DNA of 6,166 nt from a bacterium (GTDB lineage Bacteria > Desulfobacterota_D > UBA1144), in assembly GCA_002697665.2 (NCBI GenBank), contig NZXA02000037.1, positions 2,304-8,469 of the forward strand. The letters are read 5' to 3'. Made by a program: the position numbers and the translations under genes. Under the pieces are notes generated by a model, which saw nothing but the letters and a program-made list of their open reading frames with translations, was not told the DNA's origin and searched no databases. Positions 1 to 5,716 of the stretch are shown in pieces. The first letter of the stretch is position 1. Every line of letters begins with the position of its first letter.

Positions 1-317
1 ATAAGAGTAGACTCGATGTTTCGTCCTTCTTTTAACTCAAGTTTTATTGTTGCCTGATTCTCTATAGAGGTGCTTTCCATTAGCTCAAGACCCTCGAGAC
101 TTTTTAATTTATCCTCCTGCCTAATCACAATCTCTCTCTCAATTTCTTCCGGACTAGCACCTTGCCAATTTGTTCTAATTGTAATTTTTGGCTTTTCAAC
201 GGTAGGTACTAGTTGAATTGGGATACTTTGAAGGGAAATCAGACCAAAGATGAAACTCAATAAAAAAATAGAAATTATTGTTATAAATTTTTTTACTGAA
301 TAGTCTATAAAATTCAT
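1..317 (-). CDS. RND efflux pump permease, N-terminal part (truncated by window edge)
   Basis: This is the N-terminal 105 codons of an inner-membrane RND (AcrB/MexF-like) proton-driven exporter; the rest lies beyond the left edge. I translated it by hand from the ATG whose complement is at 315-317. Residues 11-29 form the first membrane helix. They are followed by the usual start of the periplasmic porter domain: PIQLVPTVEKP near 33-43, then TIRTNWQGASPEEIERE near 46-62, the conserved GaspeeiE block of RND pumps, and a LKSLEGLELMESTS stretch near 71-84. The ATG overlaps the stop of the upstream adaptor gene in an ATGA arrangement, so the two are translationally coupled. The substrate cannot be inferred. 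Hydrophobe/amphiphile-type RND is the best fit, and a heavy-metal subtype is less likely. The family call is firm; the specificity is unknown. Confidence 0.9.
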   Translation of the reverse strand, partial: MNFIDYSVKKFITIISIFLLSFIFGLISLQSIPIQLVPTVEKPKITIRTNWQGASPEEIEREIVIRQEDKLKSLEGLELMESTSIENQATIKLELKEGRNIESTL

Positions 318-1357
318 TTAATAATATTTGATATACTAACTGTTTGATTTGGCGCTAATGTTTCATTTCCGTCCAAAACAATTAGATCATTCCTTTTTAT
401 TGGGCCACTACCAATAAAATAATCTCCATATAAATCATATATTTTAATTTCAACAGGATAAACTTTTTTTCCTTTAATTTTATATACTATTTTTTTATCA
501 CTCATGTTAATAACTGCATCTTTATTTATGAGAAAAGTTCCTTCAGGCGGTTTTATTTTAACTTTTGCAATTATTTCTTCACCAGGAATTATTAGCTTAT
601 TATTATCAATATAAACGACGGCCAAGAAAGTTCCATATGCTTTATCAATTTTATTAACTATGTTGGAAATTTTTGCATATATTTTATTTTCATCTCTAAA
701 AGTAATTTCAACTTCATCATTTATATTTATTAGTGAAAAATATGACTTTGGAATGTATAAGTGAATTTCTAATCTATTGCTATCTATAATTTCAAATAAA
801 TTATCCCCTTCATCTATATACTGTCCTAATTTTAAAAATTTTTTACTTATGATTCCGTCAAATTTTGCTTTTATATTACATTTATCCAAATTTATTTTAT
901 TAAATTTCATGATTTCCAATTGAGAATTAAAATTTGATAATACTGAATTGTGGTTATATAGAACTTCTTCATATTCTTGGCTTGATACCACTTCTTTATC
1001 TAGTAGTGTATTAAATCTTTTTAATTTTAAACTTGATTTTTTTAGTTCTGACTCCAAAGAAAAAAGCTTCTCTTGTGAACTTTTATAAATTGCTAAATAT
1101 TTTGAATTATCTATTTTTGCAATAATCTCATTTTTTCTTACTTCTTCGCCCTCATTTTTGTTTATTTTTGAAACAACTCCAACAACCTCAGAACTAAGGA
1201 TTGTATCATTTATCGCATTTGCATTTCCCTCAATTGATATAATAGCACTCTTAAAATCTTTGATTTTGGTTGCAGATACTAAAAAGTCTCTCCCATTATT
1301 AGCGAAGGCAAAGTTTGAGAACACCATACAAAATAAAAATAGTATTTTCACAATCAT
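314..1357 (-). CDS. RND efflux periplasmic adaptor (membrane fusion protein, HlyD/AcrA family)
   Basis: This is the 347-residue adaptor that bridges the RND pump to an outer-membrane channel. Residues 1-19 look like a Sec signal peptide (a K near the N-terminus, a hydrophobic core, AFA before the likely cleavage). Cys10 is not in a good lipobox, so a lipoprotein anchor is not supported. The order of parts fits the family: first lipoyl half near 53-85 (EVVGVVSKINKNEGEEV), a Lys/Glu/Ser/Asn-rich helical hairpin near 86-157, second lipoyl half near 160-190 (AKFDGIISKKFLKLGQYIDEGD), a beta-barrel near 195-270 (LEIHLYIP), and a membrane-proximal domain to the end. It is the first gene of the unit and overlaps the pump gene by 4 bases. 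No strong Shine-Dalgarno precedes the ATG, and a TATACT hexamer sits six bases upstream. The outer-membrane partner is not in view. Confidence 0.9.
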   Translation of the reverse strand: MIVKILFLFCMVFSNFAFANNGRDFLVSATKIKDFKSAIISIEGNANAINDTILSSEVVGVVSKINKNEGEEVRKNEIIAKIDNSKYLAIYKSSQEKLFSLESELKKSSLKLKRFNTLLDKEVVSSQEYEEVLYNHNSVLSNFNSQLEIMKFNKINLDKCNIKAKFDGIISKKFLKLGQYIDEGDNLFEIIDSNRLEIHLYIPKSYFSLININDEVEITFRDENKIYAKISNIVNKIDKAYGTFLAVVYIDNNKLIIPGEEIIAKVKIKPPEGTFLINKDAVINMSDKKIVYKIKGKKVYPVEIKIYDLYGDYFIGSGPIKRNDLIVLDGNETLAPNQTVSISNIIK

Positions 1358-1363
1358 TTCTGT

Positions 1364-1394
1364 AGTATATCACTATCTTATTTTTTTTTGTTAA
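1364..1394 (-). promoter_or_regulatory. Putative promoter of the RND efflux operon
   Basis: Read on the minus strand, TTAACA (1394-1389) could be a -35 and TATACT (1369-1364) a -10, separated by 19 bases that include a run of eight A (T on the plus strand). The -10 ends six bases before the adaptor ATG, so initiation would fall at or next to the start codon. The -10 is good, the spacing is longer than ideal, and AT-rich DNA yields such matches by chance. Confidence 0.3.
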
Positions 1395-1400
1395 TTGCTT

Positions 1401-1850
1401 ATGAATTATCTTATAAGAATTATTTCAACTTTTTTTTATCTTGGATATTTTCCGAAAATTCCTGGGACTATTGGTACCCTAGGCGGCTTAATTTTATATA
1501 TACTATTAAACAATTTTTTTAATTTTAATGTATATTCAATGTGTATTTTTACACTTATTTTAATTATAGTTTCAATTATATCCTCCTCATATGCCATAAA
1601 AGTTTTTAATAATAATGACCCCAAGGAGGTTGTAATTGATGAAGTTGCGGGATATTTTGTTTCAGTTCTGTTTTTACCATTTGATTATAATTTGATAATC
1701 ATAGCTTTTATATTGTTCAGGCTTTTTGATATTTATAAGCCTTTTTTAGTTAAAAAACTTGAAGATTTAAAAGGTGGATTAGGCATAACGCTTGATGATG
1801 TTGGAGCGGGAGTGCTAACGAATATCTTGATACAATTCATGATTTATTAG
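1401..1850 (+). CDS. pgpA: Phosphatidylglycerophosphatase A
   Basis: This integral membrane phosphatase removes the terminal phosphate of phosphatidylglycerol phosphate to give phosphatidylglycerol, the last step of that phospholipid branch. The family signatures appear in order: GYFPKIPGTIGTLGG at 15-29, VVIDEVAGY at 77-85 with Asp80/Glu81, FRLFDIYKP at 106-114, and KGGLGITLDDVGAGV at 124-138 with Asp132/Asp133. These acidic positions match the metal- and phosphate-binding sites of the family. Hydrophobic segments lie near 3-16, 28-38, 46-63, 85-107 and 134-148. I chose the ATG at 1401 (149 residues); a TTG two codons earlier (1395) is possible. The protein is slightly shorter than the E. 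coli enzyme, mainly at the N-terminus. It is divergent from the efflux operon across 43 bases and is followed closely by the DUF2805-type gene. No clear ribosome-binding site was seen. Confidence 0.93.
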   Translation: MNYLIRIISTFFYLGYFPKIPGTIGTLGGLILYILLNNFFNFNVYSMCIFTLILIIVSIISSSYAIKVFNNNDPKEVVIDEVAGYFVSVLFLPFDYNLIIIAFILFRLFDIYKPFLVKKLEDLKGGLGITLDDVGAGVLTNILIQFMIY

Positions 1851-1864
1851 TTAGTATCATTTTT

Positions 1865-2080
1865 ATGAAATTAACAAAACCAGATATCTCTAGAATAATA
1901 GAAATGTGTTGGGAAGATAGAACTCCTTTTGAAGCGATAATGAAAAATTTTAAATTGTCGGACAAACAAATAATTCAAATAATGAGAAAATATCTTAAAA
2001 GAAGTTCTTTTATTCTCTGGAGAAATAGAGTACGTGGTAGGAAAACAAAATATCAAAAAAAAATAATCTTAAATTTCTAA
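1865..2080 (+). CDS. TIGR03643/DUF2805-type small conserved protein, function unknown
   Basis: This is a basic 71-residue protein that I recognise as the TIGR03643 (DUF2805) type from the run DISRIIEMCWEDRTPFEAI near 7-25, the following FKLSDKQIIQIMRKYLK near 29-45, and SSFILWRNRVRGRKTK near 47-62. The predicted pattern is three short helices and a basic tail, with a turn (FKLSD) of the kind seen in helix-turn-helix domains, so nucleic-acid binding is plausible. That is inference; no function is established to my knowledge. It starts 14 bases after the pgpA stop with no Shine-Dalgarno and is probably co-transcribed with pgpA. The Trp-Glu-Asp-Arg-Thr-Pro core and the WR.R..GRKTK end are intact, so it looks like a complete, working gene rather than a remnant. 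Confidence 0.8.
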   Translation: MKLTKPDISRIIEMCWEDRTPFEAIMKNFKLSDKQIIQIMRKYLKRSSFILWRNRVRGRKTKYQKKIILNF

Positions 2081-2087
2081 GGCATCA

Positions 2088-2100
2088 ATCATATGATCAT
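2088..2100. repeat. Two overlapping short palindromes upstream of the ZIP gene
   Basis: ATCATATGAT (2088-2097) and ATGATCAT (2093-2100) are each perfect inverted repeats and share five bases. They sit just after the DUF2805-type gene and about 50 bases before the -35-like box of the ZIP gene. They could be a regulator site. There is no following T-run, so this does not look like a terminator. The remainder of the 104-base gap (2081-2184) shows only the promoter-like boxes listed separately. Confidence 0.25.
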
Positions 2101-2148
2101 AACAAGCATAGATAATTAATTACATTATCGACACAGTAGGTCCACATA

Positions 2149-2177
2149 TTGATATAAGTTTAATGTTTATTTACTAT
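2149..2177 (+). promoter_or_regulatory. Putative sigma70-type promoter of the ZIP transporter gene
   Basis: TTGATA (2149-2154, five of six to TTGACA) is followed after exactly 17 bases by TACTAT (2172-2177, four of six to TATAAT). The predicted transcription start falls at about 2184-2185, on the GTG start codon itself, which fits the lack of a usable Shine-Dalgarno and suggests a leaderless message. No recognisable Zur or Fur operator was seen. Confidence 0.45.
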
Positions 2178-2184
2178 ATGGAAC

Positions 2185-2967
2185 GTGGATATTATTTTAC
2201 TAGGAACAGTTGCTAGTCTTTTTGCTGGGGCATCAACAGGGATTGGGGCGCTGCCCGTTTTCTTTATAAAAAAACTGAGTAAAAAATTTGAAGATGCATC
2301 TTTGGGCTTTGCCGCTGGAGTAATGTTAGCGGCAAGTTTCTTTTCATTAATAATTCCTGGTATAGATTTTGGAGTTTCAATTTATGGCAGCGAAGAACTT
2401 TCTTTGTTTATAGTTTTAGTGGGTCTTGTACTTGGAGCAATTGTAATTTGGCTAGTAGAGGAGAAAGCACCACATGAACATTTTGTTCTGGGTGGAAAAC
2501 ATAATCCTGAAATCAGTAAAGATAAAATTTCAAAAGTTTGGTTATTTATAATTGCAATTACTATCCATAATCTTCCAGAAGGCCTTGCAGTTGGTGTTAG
2601 TTTTGGAGGTGGTGATATTAATAATGGTATGTCACTAGCTACAGGAATTGGTCTTCAAAATATACCCGAAGGTTTGGCAGTGGCTTTTTCTCTAAAAGCA
2701 ATTGGTTACAATAACAAAAAAGCTTTTTTTATTGCGACACTGACTGGTTTGACCGAGCCTATAATGGGTTTTTTGGGTGTAAGCATCGTAACAGTCTTTC
2801 AACATTTTCTTTCAATCGCTTTGGGCTTTGCAGCTGGCGCAATGCTATATGTAATTAGTCATGAAATTATTCCTGAATCGCATAGTAGAGGTAATGAAAC
2901 AACTGCTACTTTTGGTTTTATAATTGGATTAATAATAATGATGACTTTAGATATTTTATTAGGTTAA
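2185..2967 (+). CDS. ZIP family divalent metal transporter (GufA-like)
   Basis: This 260-residue inner-membrane protein probably moves zinc or related divalent ions into the cytoplasm. About eight hydrophobic segments are visible. The metal-site motifs are HNLPEG at 128-133 in the fourth helix, QNIPEG at 158-163 in the fifth, and SHEIIPES at 225-232 in the sixth. By comparison with the bacterial ZIP structure (BbZIP), His128, Asn129, Glu132, Gln158, Glu162 and Glu227 line up with the binuclear centre. Asn159 stands where BbZIP has Asp, a substitution common in related proteins. The loop near 95-107 (PHEHFVLGGKHN) holds three His and may be a metal-sensing loop. The start is GTG; the ATG at 2178 is out of frame and an in-frame stop lies at 2161, so GTG is the only reasonable choice. 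The gene stands alone, convergent with the ispA-like gene. Whether it carries Zn, Fe or Mn cannot be told. Confidence 0.9.
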   Translation: MDIILLGTVASLFAGASTGIGALPVFFIKKLSKKFEDASLGFAAGVMLAASFFSLIIPGIDFGVSIYGSEELSLFIVLVGLVLGAIVIWLVEEKAPHEHFVLGGKHNPEISKDKISKVWLFIIAITIHNLPEGLAVGVSFGGGDINNGMSLATGIGLQNIPEGLAVAFSLKAIGYNNKKAFFIATLTGLTEPIMGFLGVSIVTVFQHFLSIALGFAAGAMLYVISHEIIPESHSRGNETTATFGFIIGLIIMMTLDILLG

Positions 2968-2975
2968 TCTCCTAA
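2959..2975. terminator. Weak possible bidirectional hairpin between ZIP and ispA-like genes
   Basis: TTAGG (2959-2963) and CCTAA (2971-2975) can pair around a 7-base loop spanning the ZIP stop codon. The 11-base gap between the convergent genes holds nothing else. The five-pair stem is short, and there is no clear T-run on the plus side; on the minus side only TAATAAAAT follows. It may still assist termination. Confidence 0.25.
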
Positions 2976-2978
2976 ATT

Positions 2979-3791
2979 CTACATTCTTCTGTTTAATATA
3001 TGATATAAAAAATCATGAAAACAACCGTTTCTCTCGCCAAAAAAAGTTTTCTTCTTGGTGCAATCTCTAATTAACTGAATACAAAAATTATTCATTTTTT
3101 GATAATTTTTATTTTCTAAATCTATCATATCATCAGTAATTTGAAATATTAATCCTAAATTATGTGAAAACAATTTTGCCTCTTTAATATATTTTTTTGA
3201 TGATTTTGACAAAATAAAAGGTGAGACTACACAAAACTCGAACAACTTAGAAGTTTTAAGATGACTAATCTGAAGCATTTTCTTAATAGATATCTTTTTA
3301 TTTTGCATTTCCAGATCCAAAGATTGGCCTTTTGCTAAACCATCAAGACCAGATACATTACAAAGAAGTTCAATAATCCTTAGTAATGAGTCATTTTTTT
3401 TATTTGATATATTTTTAATAAGAACGTTTATAGCCATAGAAAAAATTGAATTACCCGCCAATATAGCATTTGATTCGCCAAATTTAATATGTGTTGAGGG
3501 ATTTCCTCTTCTTAATTCATCGTTATCCATAGAAGGAAGGTCATCATGAATTAATGTATATGTGTGTACCATCTCAGATGCAAGTGAAATTGCAAAAGAT
3601 TCTTTATTGCTAAGACCCAGATCTTTTGATATTAGGCTGGATATGAAAGGCCTAATCCTTTTTCCACCAATAGTTAGAGAATATTTTATTGCTCTATCAA
3701 GAGTATGGTTACCAATATTTTCTTTAATATAGTTGTTTAATAGATAATTAAATTTCTTTCTGTAATTATCCATTTGTAATTCTATTTTCAT
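2979..3791 (-). CDS. ispA: Polyprenyl diphosphate synthase (IspA/farnesyl diphosphate synthase type) lacking the C-terminal lysine loop
   Basis: Members condense isopentenyl diphosphate with allylic diphosphates to make geranyl and farnesyl diphosphate in the cytoplasm. Using the ATG at 3791 (270 residues), the family landmarks are GGKRIRP at 42-48, first Asp-rich motif DDLPSMD at 83-89 with the RRG after it (94-96), HIKFGESNAILAGN at 101-114, GLAKGQSLDLE at 151-161, HLKTSKLFEF at 177-186, and second Asp-rich motif DDMID at 220-224. Only 46 residues follow, against about 70 in E. coli IspA (from memory). The usual GK....D....K.T[YF] loop is absent, while the tail FHDFLYHILNRRM resembles the normal C-terminus. 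The enzyme may therefore be inactive or altered. Other start choices are GTG 3809 and ATG 3773; 3791 best matches the spacing to GGKR in E. coli IspA. No xseB or dxs neighbours are present. Confidence 0.85.
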   Translation of the reverse strand: MKIELQMDNYRKKFNYLLNNYIKENIGNHTLDRAIKYSLTIGGKRIRPFISSLISKDLGLSNKESFAISLASEMVHTYTLIHDDLPSMDNDELRRGNPSTHIKFGESNAILAGNSIFSMAINVLIKNISNKKNDSLLRIIELLCNVSGLDGLAKGQSLDLEMQNKKISIKKMLQISHLKTSKLFEFCVVSPFILSKSSKKYIKEAKLFSHNLGLIFQITDDMIDLENKNYQKMNNFCIQLIRDCTKKKTFFGERNGCFHDFLYHILNRRM

Positions 3792-3804
3792 ATTTACATA
3801 ACAT

Positions 3805-3811
3805 ATCACCT
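3805..3811 (-). promoter_or_regulatory. AGGTGAT Shine-Dalgarno-like site before the ispA-like gene
   Basis: AGGTGAT on the minus strand is one of the few good anti-SD matches before a gene in this window. It lies 13 bases before the in-frame ATG at 3791, which is long, and it overlaps the in-frame GTG at 3809, which therefore could not use it. ATGs at normal distance (3804 and 3799) are out of frame. It supports 3791 only moderately. Confidence 0.35.
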
Positions 3812-3856
3812 ATTTTATTTTTTTAAATCTAAATTTTTAGTTAATATCTTATTTAA

Positions 3857-4513
3857 ATGGATATTGAAACTCAACTAGAAAAAGCGGCAAAGCTTCTGAG
3901 CCAAGGAAGAATATGGGAGTCTCAAAAGATATATAATGATATTATAGATTTTGATCCTGATTGTGAACCAGCAATTATAAATAAAGCCATTATTTTTTTT
4001 AGAGATAGGAAATATATGGAAACCCTAAATTTATTATCAAAATTAAAAAAAGGTGAAAGACAGGTTGATGTGAAATTGATTGAGGCAAGTTGCTTTTATG
4101 AGATAAATAACTTAGAACAATCTCAATCTTGTTATAATGTTTTATCAACATTAGTAAATGAGAACAATGACTTAATTTTCCGAGTTGGATTATCATCTAT
4201 GCAACATGGTTTTTATTTATCAACAGTAAAAATTTTAGGCAAAATTGATACAAAAAAATCTCATTCATTTGAAAAAAATTATTATCTTGCTCTTGCCTAT
4301 AAAGGCTTAGGAGATTTGGTGAGTTCTATTAAATGTTTTGGAAATGCTATACGTGAAAAGCCAGAATCTTTTCAATTGTATCCTTTAGTCGCATCAACAT
4401 GTTTTCAGAATAATATGGTTGAAGAGGGTGATAAAATTATGAATATTCTTAAAGAAAAGAATAATGCTTATTTTCAACATATTGCTGGTATTGTAGCAAG
4501 CTATAGAAAATAA
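3857..4513 (+). CDS. TPR-repeat protein, function unknown
   Basis: This 218-residue soluble protein is built of paired helices typical of tetratricopeptide repeats. The clearest units are near 5-36 (LEKAAKLLSQGRIWESQKIY then IIDFDPDC), 38-63 (INKAIIFFRDRKYMETLNLL) and 141-170 (YYLALAYKGLGDLVSSIKCF then AIREKPES), with more degenerate copies near 72-101 and 174-200. The canonical positions (small residue at 8, Gly or Ala at 20, Pro at 32) are best kept in the first and in the 141-170 repeat. No signal peptide, membrane helix or attached enzyme domain was seen, so it is probably a cytoplasmic scaffold or protein-binding factor. It is divergent from the ispA-like gene across about 65 bases and convergent with the MFS gene, and neither neighbour suggests its partner. 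No Shine-Dalgarno precedes the ATG; a TATCTT hexamer lies six bases upstream. Confidence 0.8.
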   Translation: MDIETQLEKAAKLLSQGRIWESQKIYNDIIDFDPDCEPAIINKAIIFFRDRKYMETLNLLSKLKKGERQVDVKLIEASCFYEINNLEQSQSCYNVLSTLVNENNDLIFRVGLSSMQHGFYLSTVKILGKIDTKKSHSFEKNYYLALAYKGLGDLVSSIKCFGNAIREKPESFQLYPLVASTCFQNNMVEEGDKIMNILKEKNNAYFQHIAGIVASYRK

Positions 4514-4539
4514 AGCTTTTTAGTCTTTATTTAAAAGCT
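4514..4539 (-). terminator. Probable intrinsic terminator of the SDR-MFS transcript
   Basis: On the minus strand a perfect 7-pair stem, AGCTTTT (4539-4533) with AAAAGCT (4520-4514), closes a 12-base loop and is followed directly by TTATTTTCT (4513-4505). It overlaps the last codons and stop of the MFS gene. The stem is AT-rich and so modest in strength. On the plus strand the same stem lacks a following T-run, so it would serve the TPR gene poorly. Confidence 0.4.
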
Positions 4540-5680
4540 CAGAACCAAATACAACTTTGATTATTCCCAATATTGCTATTCCAACAAAAAGAGGAGCACT
4601 GTATCCAAAAGATTGAAAAAATAGCCCTGCAAACGGCTGGCCACTAAATCTTGAAATGCTCATTGCAGATTGATTTATACTAAGAGCAGCACCAGTATTG
4701 GATTTTTCAATATTTTTACTAATAAGGCTGTTTATAGTAGGATTGAATATACCAATCCCTAGAGTTAGAAAAAAAATAGCAAAAGATAATATGATATAGT
4801 TTTTTGTAAATGATAAGAATAAAACACCCACAAATATTGATGCAATTCCAATAAATACTGTTTTTTTCTCTCTATATTTATTAACAAAAATATTTATTGA
4901 TAAAGATTGATGAACTGCTAATAAAATACCTACAAAACACATTAGAAAGCCAATTTGTTGAGGTCCCCAATTAAAGATCTCTTTACTCCAAAGAGCAAAA
5001 ATTCCATTTAAACCAGAAAATACAAAATTGACTAAAAAATAAAGATAAAAAAGATATGAAACATTCTTATTTGTGATTATCGAAAATATTTCTGAGAGAA
5101 ATTTTTTGGTTTTTTTGTATGACGGTATTAAGTTTTTACTAGACTTTAAAAAGAAAAATAAAATAAAAAGATTTATAAAATTCATTGATGCAGCAAATAA
5201 ATTTGCTCTTAAATAATTTGGATTACTTGGATCTGATCCAGCTAATAATCCTCCAACTATAGGACCTATTACAAATCCAAGACTAAACGCTGCATTATAA
5301 TATCCAATATATTTTGTTCTATCCTTTGAAGATGTGATATCTGATATATAGGCAGTGCCAACAGATATATTACATGAAAATAATCCCGCAATAACTCTTG
5401 ATAATAAAACTAAATTCAAACTTGAAGCTATAGCCATAATCGAATGTGAAAATAAATCGGCAATACAGGACGTTATTAACATTGGTTTCCTTCCAAATTT
5501 ATCTGACAGCCTTCCAATATATGGAGAGGCGAAAAATTGAACGAAAGAAAAAGTTGACATGTATAGAGTGACTACAAGAGGTCCTGCACCTAAAAACATT
5601 ACATGAAAAGGAAGAACCGCTATTATTACAGAACTAAAAGCAATTACATCAATAAAAACGTAAAAAACTAAAGGTAACAC
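4520..5680 (-). CDS. MFS transporter, TetA/multidrug-exporter type
   Basis: This major facilitator of about 386 residues has twelve predicted inner-membrane helices and is probably a proton-coupled drug or metabolite exporter. The motifs seen are an acidic residue in helix 1 (FIDVIAF, Asp11, as in TetA), motif A GRLSDKFGRKPM at 56-67 in the first cytoplasmic loop, Arg95 in LLSRVIAGLF at 92-101 (motif B region), and the exporter motif C GFVIGPIVGGLLAG at 135-148. A basic central loop near 179-196 separates the two six-helix halves. The start is GTG at 5680, the only standard start after the upstream in-frame TAA, and it leaves almost no cytoplasmic N-terminus. The preceding codons would encode a fitting MFS leader. 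It lies 36 bases after the SDR gene on the same strand. Tetracycline resistance should not be assumed; the substrate is unknown. Confidence 0.88.
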   Translation of the reverse strand: MLPLVFYVFIDVIAFSSVIIAVLPFHVMFLGAGPLVVTLYMSTFSFVQFFASPYIGRLSDKFGRKPMLITSCIADLFSHSIMAIASSLNLVLLSRVIAGLFSCNISVGTAYISDITSSKDRTKYIGYYNAAFSLGFVIGPIVGGLLAGSDPSNPNYLRANLFAASMNFINLFILFFFLKSSKNLIPSYKKTKKFLSEIFSIITNKNVSYLFYLYFLVNFVFSGLNGIFALWSKEIFNWGPQQIGFLMCFVGILLAVHQSLSINIFVNKYREKKTVFIGIASIFVGVLFLSFTKNYIILSFAIFFLTLGIGIFNPTINSLISKNIEKSNTGAALSINQSAMSISRFSGQPFAGLFFQSFGYSAPLFVGIAILGIIKVVFGSELLNKD

Positions 5681-5716
5681 TTTGTTAAAATAAACAAATT
5701 TATCTATAAAGCAATT

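Noticed and set aside
314..1357. Lipoprotein anchor of the RND adaptor through Cys10
   Set aside because: The residues before Cys10 (FLF) do not form a lipobox, and a better Sec cleavage pattern (AFA) follows at 17-19.
1158..1394. Plus-strand open frame of 78 codons opposite the adaptor gene
   Set aside because: It is antisense to a strongly supported coding region, has no family features, and arises from low stop density in AT-rich antisense DNA.
1436..2056. Minus-strand open frames of about 60 codons opposite pgpA and the DUF2805-type gene
   Set aside because: Both lie wholly inside well-recognised genes on the other strand and show no plausible protein pattern.
2081..2184. Riboswitch, tRNA or small RNA in the gap before the ZIP gene
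   Set aside because: No cloverleaf, long stem or T-run terminator could be drawn; only short palindromes and promoter-like boxes are present.
2979..3130. Simple frameshift as the cause of the short ispA-like C-terminus
   Set aside because: Both alternative minus-strand frames contain several stops here and neither encodes the GK...K-T loop; the normal-looking tail is in the original frame.
3999..4196. Minus-strand 65-codon open frame inside the TPR gene
   Set aside because: The TPR frame shows periodic repeat structure, whereas the antisense product does not.
5355..5540. Plus-strand 61-codon open frame inside the MFS gene
   Set aside because: It mirrors motif A and nearby helices of the transporter and has no independent support.
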